From positions 248,001 to 312,000 of the forward strand of contig NZ_JNZO01000012.1 of NCBI RefSeq assembly GCF_000717595.1: a stretch of DNA of 64,000 nucleotides, read 5' to 3'. Below the pieces are notes generated by a model. That model ran no database searches. It saw only the letters and a program-made list of their open reading frames with translations, and was not told where the DNA came from. The position numbers were made by a program, and so were the translations under genes. Positions 63,536-64,000 of this stretch are shown here, in pieces. Origin of the DNA: Streptomyces flavochromogenes (GTDB lineage: Bacteria; Actinomycetota; Actinomycetes; Streptomycetales; Streptomycetaceae). Position 1 is the stretch's first letter. The number at the start of each line of letters is the position of its first letter.

Positions 63536-63835
63536 TCACAGCTTCATCAGGCTGGCGTCGTCGACCGAGGCCGAGTGGCGGGCACGGAAGACGGACACGA
63601 TGATCGCGAGCCCGACGACGACCTCCGCGGCGGCGACGACCATCGTGAAGAACGCGATGATCTGGCCGTCGAGGTTTCCGTGCATGCGGGAGAAGGTGAC
63701 GAACGCGAGGTTGCAGGCGTTGAGCATGAGCTCGACGCACATGAAGACCACGATCGCGTTGCGCCGGATCAGGACCCCGGCCGCACCGATGGTGAACAGC
63801 AGCGCGGCGAGGTACAGGTAGTTGACGGGATTCAC
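63536..63835 (-). CDS. nuoK: NADH-quinone oxidoreductase subunit K (main operon)
   Basis: 99 residues, three helices with both glutamates, [13 protein letters not shown] and [14 protein letters not shown] 63835 overlaps the nuoJ stop (GTGA). It lacks the acidic tail seen in NuoK2. Confidence 0.95.
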   Translation of the reverse strand: MNPVNYLYLAALLFTIGAAGVLIRRNAIVVFMCVELMLNACNLAFVTFSRMHGNLDGQIIAFFTMVVAAAEVVVGLAIIVSVFRARHSASVDDASLMKL

Positions 63836-64000
63836 CGGGTGGCCTCCTCTTCGTCCCGGTCGCGGCCGAGCCGCTCCTCGGAGCGCTGCTCCAGGGCCTT
63901 GAGGTCGGCGAGTGCCTCGGTGGACACGTCCCGGATCTGGCCCCGCTTGCGCAGGGTCTGCATGACGGTGAGCTCCGCCGGGGTGCCGTCGGGCAGCAGA
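63832..64000 (-). CDS. nuoJ: NADH-quinone oxidoreductase subunit J (main operon), C-terminal end only
   Basis: Last ~55 codons. Reading on the minus strand gives [20 protein letters not shown], then [20 protein letters not shown] and a charged end, which is the usual charged C-terminal extension of streptomycete NuoJ. The rest lies beyond the window. Overlaps nuoK by 4 bp. Confidence 0.9.
   Translation of the reverse strand, partial: LLPDGTPAELTVMQTLRKRGQIRDVSTEALADLKALEQRSEERLGRDRDEEEATR

Overview
This is a high-GC chromosomal window from a Streptomyces or a very close relative. The signs are uniformly G/C-biased third codon positions, many GTG starts and one TTG start, 4-bp GTGA/ATGA gene overlaps, tRNAs without encoded CCA, a LAATG sortase signal, and the gene neighbourhood itself. 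From memory, the order matches the conserved core of streptomycete chromosomes between the two nuo loci and the aspC-murB-rpmG region. No insertion sequence, prophage, CRISPR array or integrase was seen. The window reads as stable core chromosome with a few lineage-specific inserts.

Layout. 1-7.1 kb: partial aspC, adenosine deaminase, a hypothetical gene, murB, an MFS exporter with its TetR regulator and two matching operators, the hadA/hadB-like MaoC dehydratases, rpmG, tRNA-Met and tRNA-Thr. 7.3-15.5 kb: a cytosine-deaminase-like protein lacking key metal ligands, an NAD(P)-binding protein, tRNA-Tyr, a YajQ protein, a coupled ogt-alkB DNA-repair pair, an APC permease, an htpX-yccF-barstar operon, and an MscL channel with a zinc ribbon. 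15.5-25.8 kb (minus strand): a 10-gene complex I operon (nuoA, B, C, H-N) with no nuoD, E, F or G; its NuoC, NuoB and NuoI carry low-complexity tails. 25.8-33.1 kb (plus strand): a phased 11-bp repeat array, two paralogous histidine kinases, one response regulator, and korAB encoding 2-oxoacid:ferredoxin oxidoreductase.

33-38.5 kb (minus strand): a lipoprotein gene and two tandem Ser/Thr kinases, each fused through one membrane segment to an extracellular branched-chain amino-acid-type binding protein. 38.5-45.3 kb: two HxlR regulators and assorted accessory enzymes. 45.5-53.5 kb: an M28 aminopeptidase with a truncated P-domain, a LolA-like protein, a long-chain polyprenyl diphosphate synthase, a POT peptide transporter next to a CocE-type peptidase, and a SUKH-domain protein. 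53.5-58.3 kb: a LAATG cell-wall coiled-coil protein, fumarylacetoacetase, a secreted intradiol dioxygenase with a carbohydrate-binding module, and an AraC regulator. 58.4-64 kb (minus strand): the 3' part of the main complex I operon (nuoJ, partial, to nuoN).

The theme linking much of the window is respiratory electron transfer: two complex I loci, a ferredoxin-reducing KorAB, a quinone side-chain synthase, and a two-component system placed between korAB and the incomplete complex. The strongest candidate for an under-described system is the ferredoxin-linked incomplete complex I with its unusual tails and regulatory array. The tandem kinase-binding-protein receptors come second.
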